Notes under the pieces: generated by a model
What the model was told of the DNA's origin: nothing
Databases searched by the model: none
What the model saw: the letters and a program-made list of their open reading frames with translations, nothing else
Made by a program: the position numbers and the translations under genes
In this document: positions 12,192-24,422 of the stretch, piece after piece
Position numbering within the stretch: position 1 is the first letter of the stretch
How the letters are laid out: each line of letters starts with the position of its first letter
Origin: Solanum dulcamara
Lineage: Eukaryota > Streptophyta > Magnoliopsida > Solanales > Solanaceae
NCBI RefSeq assembly: GCF_947179165.1
Contig: NC_077245.1
Location: forward strand, 35,333,286-35,397,285
Direction of reading: 5' to 3'
DNA length: 64,000 nucleotides

Positions 12192-13150
12192 CTATACCCT
12201 CAAATAGAACTCATCCATCTCATTGATCTGCTTTAGCCTTATATTTGCAGCTTCACTCAAACTAAGATTTAGTTTCTTTAGTGACCACAACGTCTTATTC
12301 TCTAAATCTATAGGCAAATGACATGCCCTTCCATACATAAATTGATATGGTGACATACCAGTGGGTGTTTTGAAAGCTGCCTGATATGCCCATAGTGCTT
12401 CATCAAGCTTTCTTGAAAAGTCTGTGCTATTTGCATTCACAGACTTTTCCATGATCTCCTTGATTTCCTAATTCGACACTTCAACTTGCCCGCTTGAATG
12501 AGAATTATATGAGATAGCACCTTGTGTTGCTTTACACCATATTTAGACAATAGAGTTCAGAAGATCTTGTTACAAAAATGGGATCCCCCATCACTGATGA
12601 TTGCTCCGAGAGTGCCAAACCTGGAAAAAATGTTCTTCTTCAAAAAGCCATCTATACTTTTACTCTCACTATCCACCAAGGCATATGCTTCAACCTATTT
12701 GGAGATGTAGTCAACTACAACCAAGAAATAATTCATCCCATATGAATTCAAGAATGGTCCTACGAAGTCGATACTCCAGACATCAGAAAGTTCAACCTCT
12801 AATATTGGTGTCATAGACAACTCTTAGTGCCTTGATATTACACCTTGCCATTGGCATTTGTCGCAAATCTTGAAAAGATCATAAGTATCTCTTTAGATGG
12901 TGTCCTAGTAATATCCAAATTGAAGCACCTATTGAGCTGTTTGGGCTCCACTATGATCTCCACCTACTAGAGAGGAGTGAAACGCCTCAAGAATACTCAG
13001 CATCTCAGATGTTGGTACATACCGCCTGATCAGATTGTTAGCACACATTCGAAACAACTAAGCCTTATCCCAGAAATGCATGTTCACATCATGTAAGAAC
13101 TTATCCCTTTACTAGAATGTCGGATCATTGAGCATCATATCCCTAACCAA
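12192..13150 (-). pseudogene. Athila integrase fragment (relic E)
   Basis: The longest open piece (12192-12452, minus) contains [33 protein letters not shown] and LEN..LW..K.LN. This is the highly conserved integrase C-terminal core of plant Athila elements, after the catalytic Glu. Upstream (12453-13150), broken frames continue integrase: regions corresponding to the D-x-x-N-G catalytic segment and the zinc-binding HHCC area can be followed but are split by stops. A retroviral-type integrase would insert the element's cDNA; this copy cannot be made. Compare the Athila integrase at 54120-55240. Confidence 0.7.
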
Positions 13151-13559
13151 ATAGCGCAAAGTCAGCATACCAAGGAATCATGTCAAAAGTAGCTGCTAAT
13201 ACCTTCTCATCTGGGAATGAGTAATCAATCTCGAGCTCATCCCCATATCTTTTCTCAGCTTTTAACCTCAATATGTGATCTTCTACCTAATTTTTCATAA
13301 CTCTTTTTGTACTTGACTTCAAAATCAAACTCATTTAGCAAGAAATCCCATCTGATCAACCTTGGCTTTGCATCTTTCTTTTCCATGAAGTACCTCAGGG
13401 TTTCATGGTTAGTGTGCACTATGACTTTGGTACCCAGAAGTTATGCTCTGAATTTCTCGAAGGCATAAACAACTACTAGCAACTCCTGCTCAGTGATAGT
13501 GTAGTTCTTTTGGGCTGCATTTAGTGCCTTGCTTGCTTAGAATATGGGATGAAAGATCT
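13151..13559 (-). pseudogene. Athila RNase H fragment (relic E)
   Basis: The minus strand reads NYTITEQELLVVVYAFEKFR, then LGTKVIVHTNHETLRYFMEKKDAKPRL in two stretches, then a RWDFLLNEFDFEV-like segment. This is the Ty3/gypsy RNase H domain and its C-terminal connection in Athila elements. The frame has internal stops, for example after FRA. RT upstream is absent: the sequence ends abruptly at about 13559, where unrelated LTR-like DNA begins. The relic is therefore cut on its 5' side. Confidence 0.7.
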
Positions 13560-16500
13560 TGTCACACACTTAAATTTAGTTGTATTCACTATTTCTCGAT
13601 AATAAAAATGCATAAAGTAAATTGAGGTTTTAGTTGTTTAATAAGTAACAATTATTAATGTTTGCAATAAATGAGTAAATTAGACTTAAGGTTTTAAATA
13701 ACATGAGAAAGTAGTTATGACGATATTACCCATGACATGTAACTTAGTAGTCGTATCGTATTAGTGAAACATATCAATGCGTCGAATGCAAACTCTTGCA
13801 AGTTATGTACATCTACACACCTTTCAGTCCTACTAGATGAATTTCATTTTTTACCTTCCGATCTCAAAATGTGTATCTAACTAACCCTTGCTTTTGACCT
13901 CTGAAAACTATCCTCTCCTGGGCTCAAGTTCTTAGATGAAGATTTTAAACCTTGTATCTCTGTTGTAGTTTTCTTTTCCTAGTCATTACCTCTCTACCAA
14001 GAAAGTAATGAATACATACGAGTTTTAATGCATGCACTTTTTAAAATGGAAAAAAGATGAAGAAAACTACAATGCATGATAAACAATGAACGACAATCAC
14101 CTATATATTTGCCTAGTTTGTTATTCTATTATGATTCCCACAACTCTAGTTATGGGGTTTATCTACTCATATTCATAAGTAATTAATCAAGAATTGATAT
14201 AGAATCCATAAAATAAGACTTACATTCATGCAATAATAAACCTTGAATCACAAGAACGAAAAACGAATCAAGAATGAATGAAATATTGTATTGAACGTTT
14301 GATTCTTAAAATTACTCAACACTAAGCTTCTCACAATGTTCACAAAGCTCAAAAATTAGTTAAATTATGTAACACTTGAAATAAAATGAGCTTGGGTATT
14401 CATTGAAGTACAAAACAACCTCCTAAATAAAATAGGGTAACTTAAGTCGGGAAAGGTTGATGAGGTCTTTTCACGAGCCTTGGTGTATTTCACTTCTTGT
14501 GGAGATCAGTCATGATATTTACCTTAAGCTTCACAGCTTCTGAATAAATCACTTGAAGACCACCTTTCAAGCCTCGTTTAGAACATCATGATCCATTCAG
14601 GTCTCCGTGTTATTTGCCTTGAATAATTCCTAAACTTTCTAAGTGTGGTCTCCACGGTTTCTTTAGACGACCCATTAAACTTTACACAAAATGTGGTTCT
14701 CTTTATGGGACTTTTCTTGAAATTTTATACCAGCTTTATTACCTCACTTTCATGCTCTTATTCCACGAGCCATGATGATTTCCACGAACTGTCAAGGGTC
14801 TCATGGGCTTTCAATTAGGCAATATTTTAAAATCCTTTTTATTCCTCCTCATTCAAAGTCCCACCTCCAAGAGCCGTGTAGCAATCCATGACCTGTAAAA
14901 GGGCTCATGAAGCCACAACTATAGCCATTTAAGAAAAAAATAAACACTTAAGCTTGACCTTGTGCACGAGTTAGTTGTCTTAATAATATAAACATCAAAG
15001 TACATCATATTTAAAACCACATGCTTGAAACCCACACTAATTCACTATTTTTTAAGCATCGAAAGTGTCATAAATACGAAACACATCACAAGTCTCTAGG
15101 ATTTTAGTGTGAGTTTGGACCATTGGGAGTTTTTGCTTTTGAAATTTTTCCTAAGTTTGATGTCGGTCAGTATTATTAGAAATGCCTTTGAATGAAAATT
15201 CTATCAGCGCGGTTAGTTCTGAAATGTCAATTTTGGTCTAGAACGACCTTTTGTGCACTTTTCAAGGGTTTCTGTCTAATTCAATGGTCTGTTGTGGAAT
15301 TGGGTAAAAATGGCACTTGCATGTGGAGACATTTTTTGTCAAAATGACCTCATATCGAAATTTTGAAATGCATCATTGAGTACAGAACATTGAATTTGGT
15401 GGGCTAGCATATCTTGTTTTTGCGCACGGGATTTTGAATTAATCTCGAGCACACCGTTGAAGACTTGGGTACTTCCAAAACTTGGCTAGTGCAGTTGCAT
15501 CTTGTTCCTTCACAAAAGTGACCCTAGATCACTAAAGCAACCAAGGAATCACATAAGCAAAGGCCAGCCCTGGGTCAGGTGTCGCTTAAGCGGCAGGGCC
15601 CTCGCTAAAGCGACCCCTGCTTTAGCGACATGGGTTGCACTTTACTGAGTCCTGCCTCCTTGGGGGTGGTCTCTTAAGCGGCCTTCTTGGTCTCTTTTGC
15701 AACCCCTGATTAATTATTTTAAGCCCATTTTTTAGTTATTTCTCCAAACTTTAAAACATATTTTCTCTCTCATTTTAAGTTCAAATTTGGTGGTTTAAAG
15801 GACAGACTGCTGGGCATTGTTGGCCGAATTCATTGAGTTTATTAGAACGTGTTGAAGGGTCATCATTTGATGAAATTCTTGCATTTAAGATGTAGTGGTT
15901 TTGGTACTTTTAGCTTCATGGGTGGTAATCCTTGCATGACTAATTTTTCATTGTTCTAAGCCTAGAATTGTGTTCTATTTTGGAACACAATTTTTGGGAG
16001 GTGAACTAGACCTTTTTATGGAGTCAATTCTGGAATTCATGAACTCCCATATTCCCATTTAGACTCCAAAATTTATCCATCTTCATTTCTAGTAATTGTA
16101 GTGTCTAAACGATCGTATTGACATTGTGAACCTATTTTTGATAGCATGAAAACATTTGGAGGCCATTCGAAAAGGAAAAACTCTTATACCTTAATTTGGA
16201 GCATGCATGATAGGTCTACAGTTAGGCTACATATTCCCTCTTCTTAGACTTAGCATGATTAAATAATTGTATGTCGATTCATGTAAATTTGAGGTTGATT
16301 TGATAGTTGATTATGTTCAATTTCTAGAATCCATGCCTTAGGTTATTTTTTGGGTATTTCAGATTGTGAAGCATGTCCATTGTATTATTTGATCATCCAT
16401 ACCTTGTGGTGTGTACTTATTATGGCTTTTGTATGTCGCTAAAAGCATGTTTGGTCTTAGTTTAGGCTTAGACTAGTGATTGCCATACAATTGCATACTA

Positions 16501-17946
16501 TTAAAGCCGTTTGGCCTTAATATCTCTCCGGTGTTGCTTCATATGACTTAGTTACTTATAGACTAATATACCATACTTGAGTCTGATAGCCCTAGCCTTA
16601 GCTAGGAAGTAACACCGCTCTTGGAACCTTATATCCATAATTCCCTCTTATCTGTCATTTCCAATATACTTGATTCTTGATTTAGAAGCTGCTCATCAAT
16701 TCTGGTTGGATTTGGTTCGGGTTGGAGTGATTTATTGATGTCACTAGGTTTGGGGGTACTCCAATAATGATGCTCGGTTGGCCATTAATTTAATTTCTAA
16801 ACGATTACCTCTATTTGTGGTTCAAGTCCCAATTCAGTACATTAGGCGTGGTTTAAGTCCATGGATATTGTAGCCTCAATTCAAGTCCTGGGCCTTCTAC
16901 AGTTGTGTTCAAGTCAACCGCCATTTGCAGTCGTGGTTCAAGTCCATCGCTACCTATAGCTTGGTTCAAGTCCAACATTATATTCAGCCTTGCTTTAAGT
17001 CAATGGCAACTTTAATACTTGATTCGAGTCCATGATTATCATTAGTCGTGATTCAAGTCCTCGGCTGTTCCAATCTTGGTTAAAATCCTTAATTTCATCA
17101 TCTTCATTACTGTTCAATTCATTAGTTCCTATTCCGTTATGGATAAAGTTTCAGGCCCTCAGTTAGTTCAGTTTTAAGTTTTTGGAAGGTTGTAGTAATC
17201 TTGGAAACTTCGTCAACTTCTCTTTATTGATCTCAAGTCTTCTGTGCACCCATCGAGCTGATGGGAATGTACATGGATTTAACTTAAATTAGTACATAAG
17301 GGTACCCATTGAGTTTATGTGAGTCCGATTGGATTTAGCTATTTGTTCTCTCTTTCTTTGTGTGTTTGTATACTTATGTGCATCCCATTTATATTTTCAT
17401 TCTTCTTTCAGGTTGTGTTTTAAATTCTAGTCTCTTATTACTTTTACTTTTCTTGCTCAATCGACCTGTGAAGCCTACTGGGTACCTTTTATGTTGGTAC
17501 CCATACTATACTCTGCATCTAATTTCATGATGAAGGTCCGAGCATCAGCTACCAACATTGATATCGAGCTTACTATAGTCTGATTCAGAGGCGAGAGTGA
17601 GCACACGGTGTCCTGGATTTACCCATCTCTTTTTGTACATAATATGACTAGTCTTTTAGTTTTTGAGACATTCTTGTTTCCGTGGTCCACTTTAGGCACT
17701 TGTATCTATTTTTTGAGTATCTTTGTACTCGTGAATTCTAGGTTCTAGGAGGGATCATCTATTGTGTATAATTTTGGTTTGCTTTCGTTATTTCATTTGT
17801 AATTCCTATTATTTATGATATTGTTTAGTTTTGGTTTTAACTTTCTACCCTTAATCTCATTACTTGCAGTTTCATAATATGGGTTAGCTTACCTACTGGT
17901 GAATTATAATAGTTTTCATCATGACTCAAAAAATTTGGTTGTGACA
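13560..17946 (+). repeat. Plus-strand gypsy LTR material, probably a solo or truncated LTR
   Basis: It begins TGTCACACACTT right where the RNase H relic breaks and ends TTGTGACA where a copia fragment begins. The part from about 15090 reads as a Solanaceae-type gypsy LTR in plus orientation, including TTTGGTCTAGAACGACC near 15230 and ACCTGTGAAGCCTACTGGGTA near 17465, ahead of the GTGACA end. No primer site follows 17946, so no interior is attached. The left boundary is uncertain: 13560-15090 is AT-rich, without motifs, and could be a separate relic. A short array of GTCGCTTAAGCGGC-, TCGCTAAAGCGACC- and GCTTTAGCGAC-type near-palindromes lies at 15581-15629. Confidence 0.5.
16819..17090 (+). 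repeat. 28-29 bp degenerate tandem repeat with TTCAAGTCC core
   Basis: Cores reading TTCAAGTCC or close variants start at about 16821, 16852, 16880, 16908, 16937, 16965, 16994, 17023, 17052 and 17080. The spacing is almost always 28 or 29 bp while the sequence between cores is poorly conserved. About ten units sit inside the plus-strand LTR. Confidence 0.75.
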
Positions 17947-18830
17947 ATTTAAAAGATTAGATCACTTTGAATCCATCATTGAAACAGCCAACACACAGGG
18001 TTTGCATATATTGGCTAAGGGAAAACAAAGCATAAGGCCAGTCTAGACGAGTGTGAGAAAGTAATTAAGCTTACCAACAAGTCATCAATACATTGTGGGA
18101 TCTTCTACGAGAGGGCCTGGAGAGGCTGATAGCTTTTCAGAAGGAAAAAAGGGTGAATAAATATAAGGAATATGTGACTAATCAAGCTCCTCTAGGAGTT
18201 CTAAAGTAAATTCCCCCCCCCCAAAAAATAAATAAATTATACCTTTAGTTTCTATGAGTACTTACATGCCCAGAAAGTAGTATAATTCTCCTAGGTCCTT
18301 GATATGAAATTTTGAATGCAAAATCCCCTTAAGTTGAATGAATTCTGATGGATCATTCCAGTAATAAGAATATTGTCCACATAAATATCAACTATAGAAA
18401 TAGAAGAACCTGATTGTTTGGAAAATAAGGAATAATCATTCAATGAATCTAAATAAACTTTAAATTATAAAGCCCCAACAAATTTGGCATACCATTGCCT
18501 TGAAGCTTGCTTCAAACTATAGAGATATTTTCTTAGCCTGCATATAAGGTTAGAAATAGGCTTATCCATTCTTAAAGGAAACAGGATCTAGCCTTTCTCT
18601 TGTAAGTCACCATGTAAAAATGCATTATCAACATTAAGTTGGGAAATGGACCATCCTCTGTTGACTACAATGTCTAAGAGGCACATGATTGTGGTCATTT
18701 TGACCACAGGAGAGAAAGTCTCACTATAATAAATTCCTTCTCTCTGAATGTCTCCTCTAATCACAAGCCTTGCTTTTAGTCTCTCAATGGTTCCATCTGA
18801 GTGTTGTTTAAACTTATACACTCATTTACA
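17947..18830 (-). pseudogene. Ty1/copia reverse transcriptase fragment
   Basis: The minus strand from 18821 encodes [19 protein letters not shown], then a [21 protein letters not shown] segment and [11 protein letters not shown], the hallmark N-terminal half of copia RT. Downstream, in changing frames, come LYSLKQASRQWYAKF and the polymerase signature at 18372-18383, which reads YVDN rather than YVDD. A DP-like segment then reaches LVGKLNYFLTL toward 17950. Stops and frameshifts are frequent. Changing the second catalytic Asp to Asn would by itself inactivate the enzyme. RNase H is missing; the fragment ends at the LTR boundary 17946. Confidence 0.85.
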
Positions 18831-19640
18831 TGGAAGAGCCTTTCTTCTTTTTGGGTAAGGAAACCTATTCCTAAGTGTTATTATCCATGAGAGCTTTGAG
18901 TTTCATGTCCATAGCATTCCTCCAACCAAGATGCAAAAACGATTGAGAATACCATTTAGGTTAAGTGATAGTGCCGATAGACCCCAAATAAAATCAGTTA
19001 GATAACCATGTCTTTTCTTTGGTCTCTCTGATCTCCTAGGAAGAATGATAGAAGATGGGTAAAATTGAGTGCCAGGAGAAGGAATGGAAGGTGAGGCAAA
19101 TTCAGAGAGAGGAAATGAAACAAGACTGACATTCTAAGATTAGAGAAGGAGATGGTGGAGTAGAATCTGAAGATAATGATGCAAAATCATATATAAAAAA
19201 AATAGGCTTAATGATAGGAGAAAAATTAGAAAAGGGAAAAACGGCCTCATGAAAGTGCGCATCCCTAGAAATTAAAATCTTATTGGTTTCTAAGTCCAAT
19301 AACTTGTACCTTTTTTTCCTTGTGGATATCTTAGGAAGATATGAGGTTTAGCCTTAGGATAAAATTTAATTCTATGTTTCTGTAGAGTGGAAGCATAACA
19401 TAGTGATCCAACACTTCTAAATGATCTATAGTTTGAAAATCTCCCAAAGAGTAACTGATAAGGGCTATTTCCCTTGAAGGACTATAGAAGGTATTCTATT
19501 GATCAATTGTGTGGCTGTGAGAATAGAATCTCATAAAAATGATTTAGCTAGTTTGGACTGAAAAGGAAGAGCTCTGGCAATGTAATACTCTGTAAGTTGA
19601 AAAGTTGAAATGATAAGGGAAAACTGAGGAAAACTCTTCT
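18831..19640 (-). pseudogene. Ty1/copia integrase C-terminal and linker fragment
   Basis: The minus strand between 19299 and 19102 carries LDLETNKILISRDAHFHE, the copia integrase C-terminal signature just before the variable linker to RT. Upstream, in broken frames to about 19640, are FRSVGSLCYA- and HRIKFYPKA-like pieces equivalent to the FGCLCY and KF.PRA motifs. Acidic, Ser/Pro-rich linker follows downstream before RT. The catalytic core and zinc finger are absent. Together with 17947-18830 this is one internal slice of a copia pol, without LTRs. Confidence 0.75.
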
Positions 19641-19649
19641 GGTGCGACT

Positions 19650-20800
19650 ATTGGTCTTTTACGAGGTCCCTTATGGACCGTATTCCTTTCCACAACCTAT
19701 GGAGGACAACCCATAGAAGGCTTCAGGAAATAAGAAAATAGGATATGAGTTTCATGATTGGTTCTATAGTCTATAACATGTTACACTAACTGTAGAGAGG
19801 ATCGTATAAAAAAGGCTTCAAAGGAAACTCGATTTGTGGTTCACTAGCACACTCTATGGGTCATGAGGAGTTACATGAGTCGTAGAGTATCTCATAAAGA
19901 GTCTACTTCTAGGAAATCAAATGAGCACCTCTTCATGAAACACTTCACGACTCATGAAGTGTTTGATGGCTCGTAGACCCCATCGTAGAAGGGAAAGTTC
20001 AATTTTTTGCTTAATGTTGTCTTCACGAGGCCTCTTATGGCCAGTATTGCATTCCACTGACCATGGAGTGTGTCCGTGGAACCTGTGCGATAGAAATTTA
20101 AAAAGGGCATTCCAAACTTTTCCCCCACTCTTTAAAATTAATGTTTAGGGCTCTTTAGGCTTTTTCCACAAACTATAAATACCCAAACCCTTTAAATTTT
20201 CTCCATTTACCTAAAATTCTCTAAGGTTCACAAGAATTTCTTTCTCAAGGTTTTCTTCTCCATCATGCTAGTATTTCAAGAGTTCAAGTCTTCTTTTTCA
20301 ATTAATAGCTAAAGACCATCGAGGTATGTAGGAATTTCATCCATGGATCTTTTTCATTCATGGAGTACCAATTTTTTCCGCTTTTTCTATCAATTTCAAT
20401 TCAATGGTTCTAGAGTTTTGGTAATTTAGCATTGGGTTCATTCAATTATGTTTTTAATCATCTTCAATGATCTTACTATGCATGAATTGATGTTAATATC
20501 ATGTTTTCAAGGATTTTTACATGAACCCATTCATTATGTCTATTTTATGATTATGAGCTATGATTTTAAATTTTTGCATGCATCATAATTTTTGAACTAT
20601 GATTTAAGGATGCTTATAGATGAAGTATAACTATGAATTTTATGCAAAACTTATCATGATTTTGATACTTTAGATAAGTGAATTTATGAATATGCTATGA
20701 TATCATGCCATGTTGAATGATCTATTCTTATAATTTTCTAGTATTTATGATGAACTTGGTATTACTAGATTCTTACCATCTTCAAAGCTTATAATATATT
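19650..20800 (+). repeat. Plus-strand Del/Tekay-type LTR fragment with promoter
   Basis: The left half holds repeated CATGAAGTG/CTCATGAAG and TTATGG.CCGT phrases common in these LTRs. A TATA box follows, then a transcribed-leader-like stretch (CTCCATTTACC...CTAAGGTTCAC). The block at 20270-20350 (TCAAGTCTTC...GAGGTATGTAGG..TTCATCCATGGATC) is the reverse-oriented counterpart of 62510-62620 in the D1 LTR, so it belongs to the same broad family in opposite orientation. It ends near 20800, where minus-strand integrase begins. This is a junction of two unrelated insertions. Confidence 0.6.
20174..20183 (+). promoter_or_regulatory. TATA box of the plus-strand LTR fragment
   Basis: CTATAAATAC matches the plant TATA consensus and lies about 30 bp before a CT-rich start region, as expected for an LTR U3/R boundary. 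Activity is not known. Confidence 0.5.
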
Positions 20801-20808
20801 ACATATAA

Positions 20809-21640
20809 GCAAACTCTACTAATGGCATATGGTCATCCCAATTTCCATTAAAATCGATCACGCATGCTCTCAATATATCTTCAAAGGTCTGAGTGTACAT
20901 TCGGCCTGACTTTGTGGATGAAAAGTTGTTCTAAGCTTCACCTAGGTACCTACCTTTTGGAAAGATCTCCAAAACTGAGATGTGAACTTAGTACCTCGAT
21001 CAAAAATGATAGACAATGGGACACCTTGAAGCTTCACCAATTCTCAAAATATAGTCCTTGGTTGTGTATGAAGTCTTAACAAGGAGAAAGTGAGATGACT
21101 TAGTCATTCGGTCAACAATTACCCAAATAGAATCATGTTGCCTACAAGTACAAGGCCAACCCATAACAAAGTCCATATTCAAGGCTTTCCACTTCTAATT
21201 AGGAATTTCAATGTCTTGCGCCAAATTTCCCGGTTTTTTATGCTCAACTTTGACTGGTTGACAATTGGGACACATAGCCACAAATTTTTCTATATCCCTT
21301 TTCATGCCATTCCATCACTTAACTTTCCTTAAATCTCGATATATTTTTGTAGAACTAGGATGAATAGAATACCGCAAACTATGAGCTTTGGATAATATCA
21401 TGTCTTTCAAGCCCTTTATATTCGGCACACACAATCAGCCTTGATATCTCAAAACACCATATCCTCATTAGGAACTCCTCAATTGTGTTTTCGGAAACCG
21501 CTTTCTTCAATTCAACTAAAGTGGGATCATCATCTTGCTTTGTCTTTACATCTGCCACAAGAGACGAATCAGAACCATTTTGCACAATAAGACCACCCGC
21601 TTCCGAATCAACAAACCATACACCCAAACAAGGCCAACCT
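20809..21640 (-). pseudogene. D1 Del/Tekay integrase, 3'-truncated
   Basis: Read on the minus strand: a pre-integrase segment (VDSEAGGLIVQNGSDSSLVA near 21610), the zinc-binding region with CPNCQPVKVEHKKPG (about 21230-21290), the first catalytic Asp in NMDFVMG (about 21175) with DSIWVIVDRMTKSSHFLLVK, a second Asp in FDRGTKFTSQFW (near 20990), and [10 protein letters not shown] with the catalytic Glu. The sequence stops at VEFAY near 20809, so the rest of integrase, any chromodomain and the 3' LTR are missing. Stops and frame changes occur throughout, for example between 21000 and 20940. It is the distal end of the D1 gene chain. Confidence 0.85.
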
Positions 21641-22763
21641 CTACATATCCTAAACTAACTCCTTCTTCTCATCATAAACATAGGAAACACTATTCATAGA
21701 CAATCTACTGAGAGTGTTGACGACCAAATTCGCCTTACCCGAATAGTATAAAACAGTCATATCATAATTGTTCAACAATTCAAGCCACTTTATTTATTGA
21801 AGGTTCAAGTCCTTTTGAGTGAATACATATTGCAAACATTTGTGATTAGTGAAAAATGAACATGGACGTCGTAAAGATAATGTCTCCATAATTTCCAAGA
21901 AAATACGACAACAGTCAATTCCAAATCATGAGTTAGGTAATTCTTCTCATGTACCTTGAGTTTCATCAAAGCATAAGTTATTACTTTGTTGTTTTGCATT
22001 AGGACGCAACCAAAACTAACTCTTGAAGCCTCACAATATACAACAAACTCATCGGAACCATCTGATAAAGTCAACACTAGAGCCGAGATAAGTCTATCCT
22101 TTAACTCTATGAAGCTTTTCTCACACTCTGTGGTCCATTGGAATTTTACTTTCTTCTTCGTAAAAGAAATCAAAAGCAATGAAATGGATGAGAAACCTTC
22201 CACAAACCGTCTATAATAACTGGCTAAGCCTATAAAACTATGAATATTCGAAGGAATCAATGGTCTAGGCCAATTTTGGACAGCCTCACTCTTCTTTAGA
22301 TCAAACATAATTCCCTTTCCGGAAACAATTTGACCAAGGAAGGCAACTGACCTTAGCCAAAAGTCATATTTGCTAAACTTTGCATACAATTGTTGGTCTT
22401 TGAGAATTTGCAACCCAATCCTCAAATAATTGGCATGCTCTTCCTCACTTCGTGAGTAGATCAAAATATCATCAATAAAGATTATCACAAATATATCTAA
22501 ATATTACCTAAATACCCTTTTTCATCAAATCCATAAAAGTTGGAGGGAAATTCGCTAGTCCAAAAGACATAACCAAAAATTCAAAATGACCATACCGAGT
22601 TCTAAAGGTTTTCTTTAGAATATCACACTCCCTCACTCGGAGTTGATGATAACCCGATTGAAGGTCAATCTTTGAAAAGTAACTTTCTCCGTGAAGTTGA
22701 TCGAACACGTTATCAATTCTTCAACTGTTGTTTCAACTCCTTAAGTTATACTGGAGCCATACA
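21641..22763 (-). pseudogene. D1 Del/Tekay reverse transcriptase and RNase H
   Basis: The minus strand carries the RT palm: [17 protein letters not shown] (22690-22635), [16 protein letters not shown] (about 22600-22550) and the active-site FIDD at 22468-22479 followed by [11 protein letters not shown]. RNase H follows with [38 protein letters not shown] and [13 protein letters not shown] (22000-21860). A frame break lies between 22508 and 22488, so RT is not continuous. One 227-codon open stretch remains (21805-22488). The enzyme would copy element RNA to DNA. The motif set is standard for Ty3/gypsy chromovirus-type elements. Confidence 0.9.
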
Positions 22764-23540
22764 TTAAGGAGGAATAGAGATAGGTTGTGTGTCGGGGAGG
22801 ATATATATCCCGGCTTCTATTTCCCTTTCAGGAGGAATGCTTGGGATATCTTTAGGAAAAACTTCCAAAAATTCATTAACCACTGAAACTAACTCAAGAG
22901 TAGGAACTTTGGAATCAACATCCCTAACTCGCACTAAGTGATACATACATTCTTTGAAAATCATTTTCCGGGCCTTAAGACATGAAATTAATTGACCCTT
23001 AACAAAAGAATGGTTACCCTTCTACTCAAGGATAGGCTCATTAGGAAACTGAAATTTGAGCACTCGCGTTGTACAATATATGGACACATAAGAAGCATAT
23101 AACTAATCCATACCGAGAATAATGTCAAAATTAGTCATGTCAAATTGAACAAGATTGCATGGAATAACTTTATACAATACTAATATGGGACACTTCTTAT
23201 AAACTATTTTATCCATAATTTACTCACCTACGGGAGTATAAACGGAAAAAGGATCCATCAATATTTTGGGGCTACCATCAAACCTCATAGACACATAGGG
23301 AGCAACAAAGGATAAATTTACACTTGAATCAAGCAAGACATAAACATATAAGTGAGAGACCCATAACATACCAGTAACAACATTAGAAGTCCCTTCCACC
23401 TCCTGTCTACCATAAAGAGCATAGAACCAGTTGTTGCATTGAACACCCTTATATTGAGATTGAGCAACTTGTGGAGCTTTGCGACCTTGAGAAACTTGGC
23501 ATTAATGATGGCCTTCTCTACCCTTGTTGGTAGCATAAGG
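22764..23540 (-). pseudogene. D1 protease region and protease-RT linker
   Basis: From right to left on the minus strand: sequence after the zinc knuckle, protease-like pieces ending in FDIILGMD then a stop where Trp is usual, KFQFPNEPILE then another stop, [25 protein letters not shown] and [20 protein letters not shown]. Together these are the well-known C-terminal protease part (ILGMDWL) and the linker just before RT in Del/Tekay elements. At least two TAG codons sit at expected Trp positions, consistent with G-to-A change. No catalytic DTG/DSG could be placed with confidence in the broken frame. Confidence 0.75.
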
Positions 23541-24297
23541 GCACTCGATTTCCTATGTCCCACTTTTCCACATCAAAAGCAAGCATTTGTATCCATCAAA
23601 CATTGCCCTCTATGATTCTTTCAAACACGTTGCAAATTTGGGAAATAAAGGACTAGTAGCATTTGCACCTCCTCCTTGAGCCTTAGGGTATGGCACCCTA
23701 TCATTCAAGAACTTATTTCCTGAACTTTGGACTTTTTGAGAACAACCACCACCACCACCAGACTTAGCATGTGTGAACCCACCTTCATGTCGAGCTCTCT
23801 TAGACTATCTCATTCTCATTTCCTTGAGTTTCTCTTCTTAAATTTATTCGGCAAAAGTCATAAGCTGAGATATATCTATATCTTTGATAAGAATGGCGGT
23901 ACGACACACCTTAGCAACCAAATCAGATACCCCTGATATGAATTAACTCATTCGAATATATAGTTCAGCAACCAATGAAGGAGCATACGTGGAGAGCCTG
24001 GTGAACTTGAGGGCATAGTCCCTCATCCAATATAGCGTTGTTGAATATTTATGAACTCCAAAACCTTAGATTCCCTTAGATAAAGAGGGAAAACGTGATC
24101 AAGGAAAGAAAGATTGAAGGCTTCCCACTCAATAGGTCCTTCATCCACCCTCTCCACCTTTCATTGCATATACCATACTTGGGCCATACCTTACAGTTTG
24201 TAAGACGCCAACTCCACCTTCTCCTCCGACGATACCCCCATTATGCTAACTATTTATTAGACCTCATCAATAAATTCTTAAGGATCCTCATCGACCC
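23541..24297 (-). pseudogene. D1 gag, C-terminal two thirds, broken
   Basis: The minus strand resumes immediately after the Ogre insertion with VDEDP.EFIDEV, SSEEKVELASYKL, GMAQVWYMQ, EWEAFNLSFLDHVFPLYLRE and SKVLEFINI, i.e. the retrotransposon gag capsid core. The zinc knuckle follows near 23551-23583 (CF.CGKVGHR, one stop inside). The N-terminal part is on the far side of the Ogre element at 44937-45178. Several stops are in frame. Gag would form the virus-like particle; here it is inactive. Confidence 0.85.
24293..24297. repeat. Target-site duplication GACCC, left of the Ogre-like element
   Basis: GACCC precedes the first LTR and is repeated at 44932-44936 immediately after the second LTR. 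Deleting the element plus one copy restores a continuous D1 gag reading frame across the site (GSR then VDEDP), which supports the boundaries independently. Confidence 0.95.
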
Positions 24298-24364
24298 TGT
24301 TGACACCCAATTTTTACCCTCTACAACGTAATTTTTTACAAAAAAATAATAATATCATAATAAT

Positions 24365-24422
<58 letters not shown>

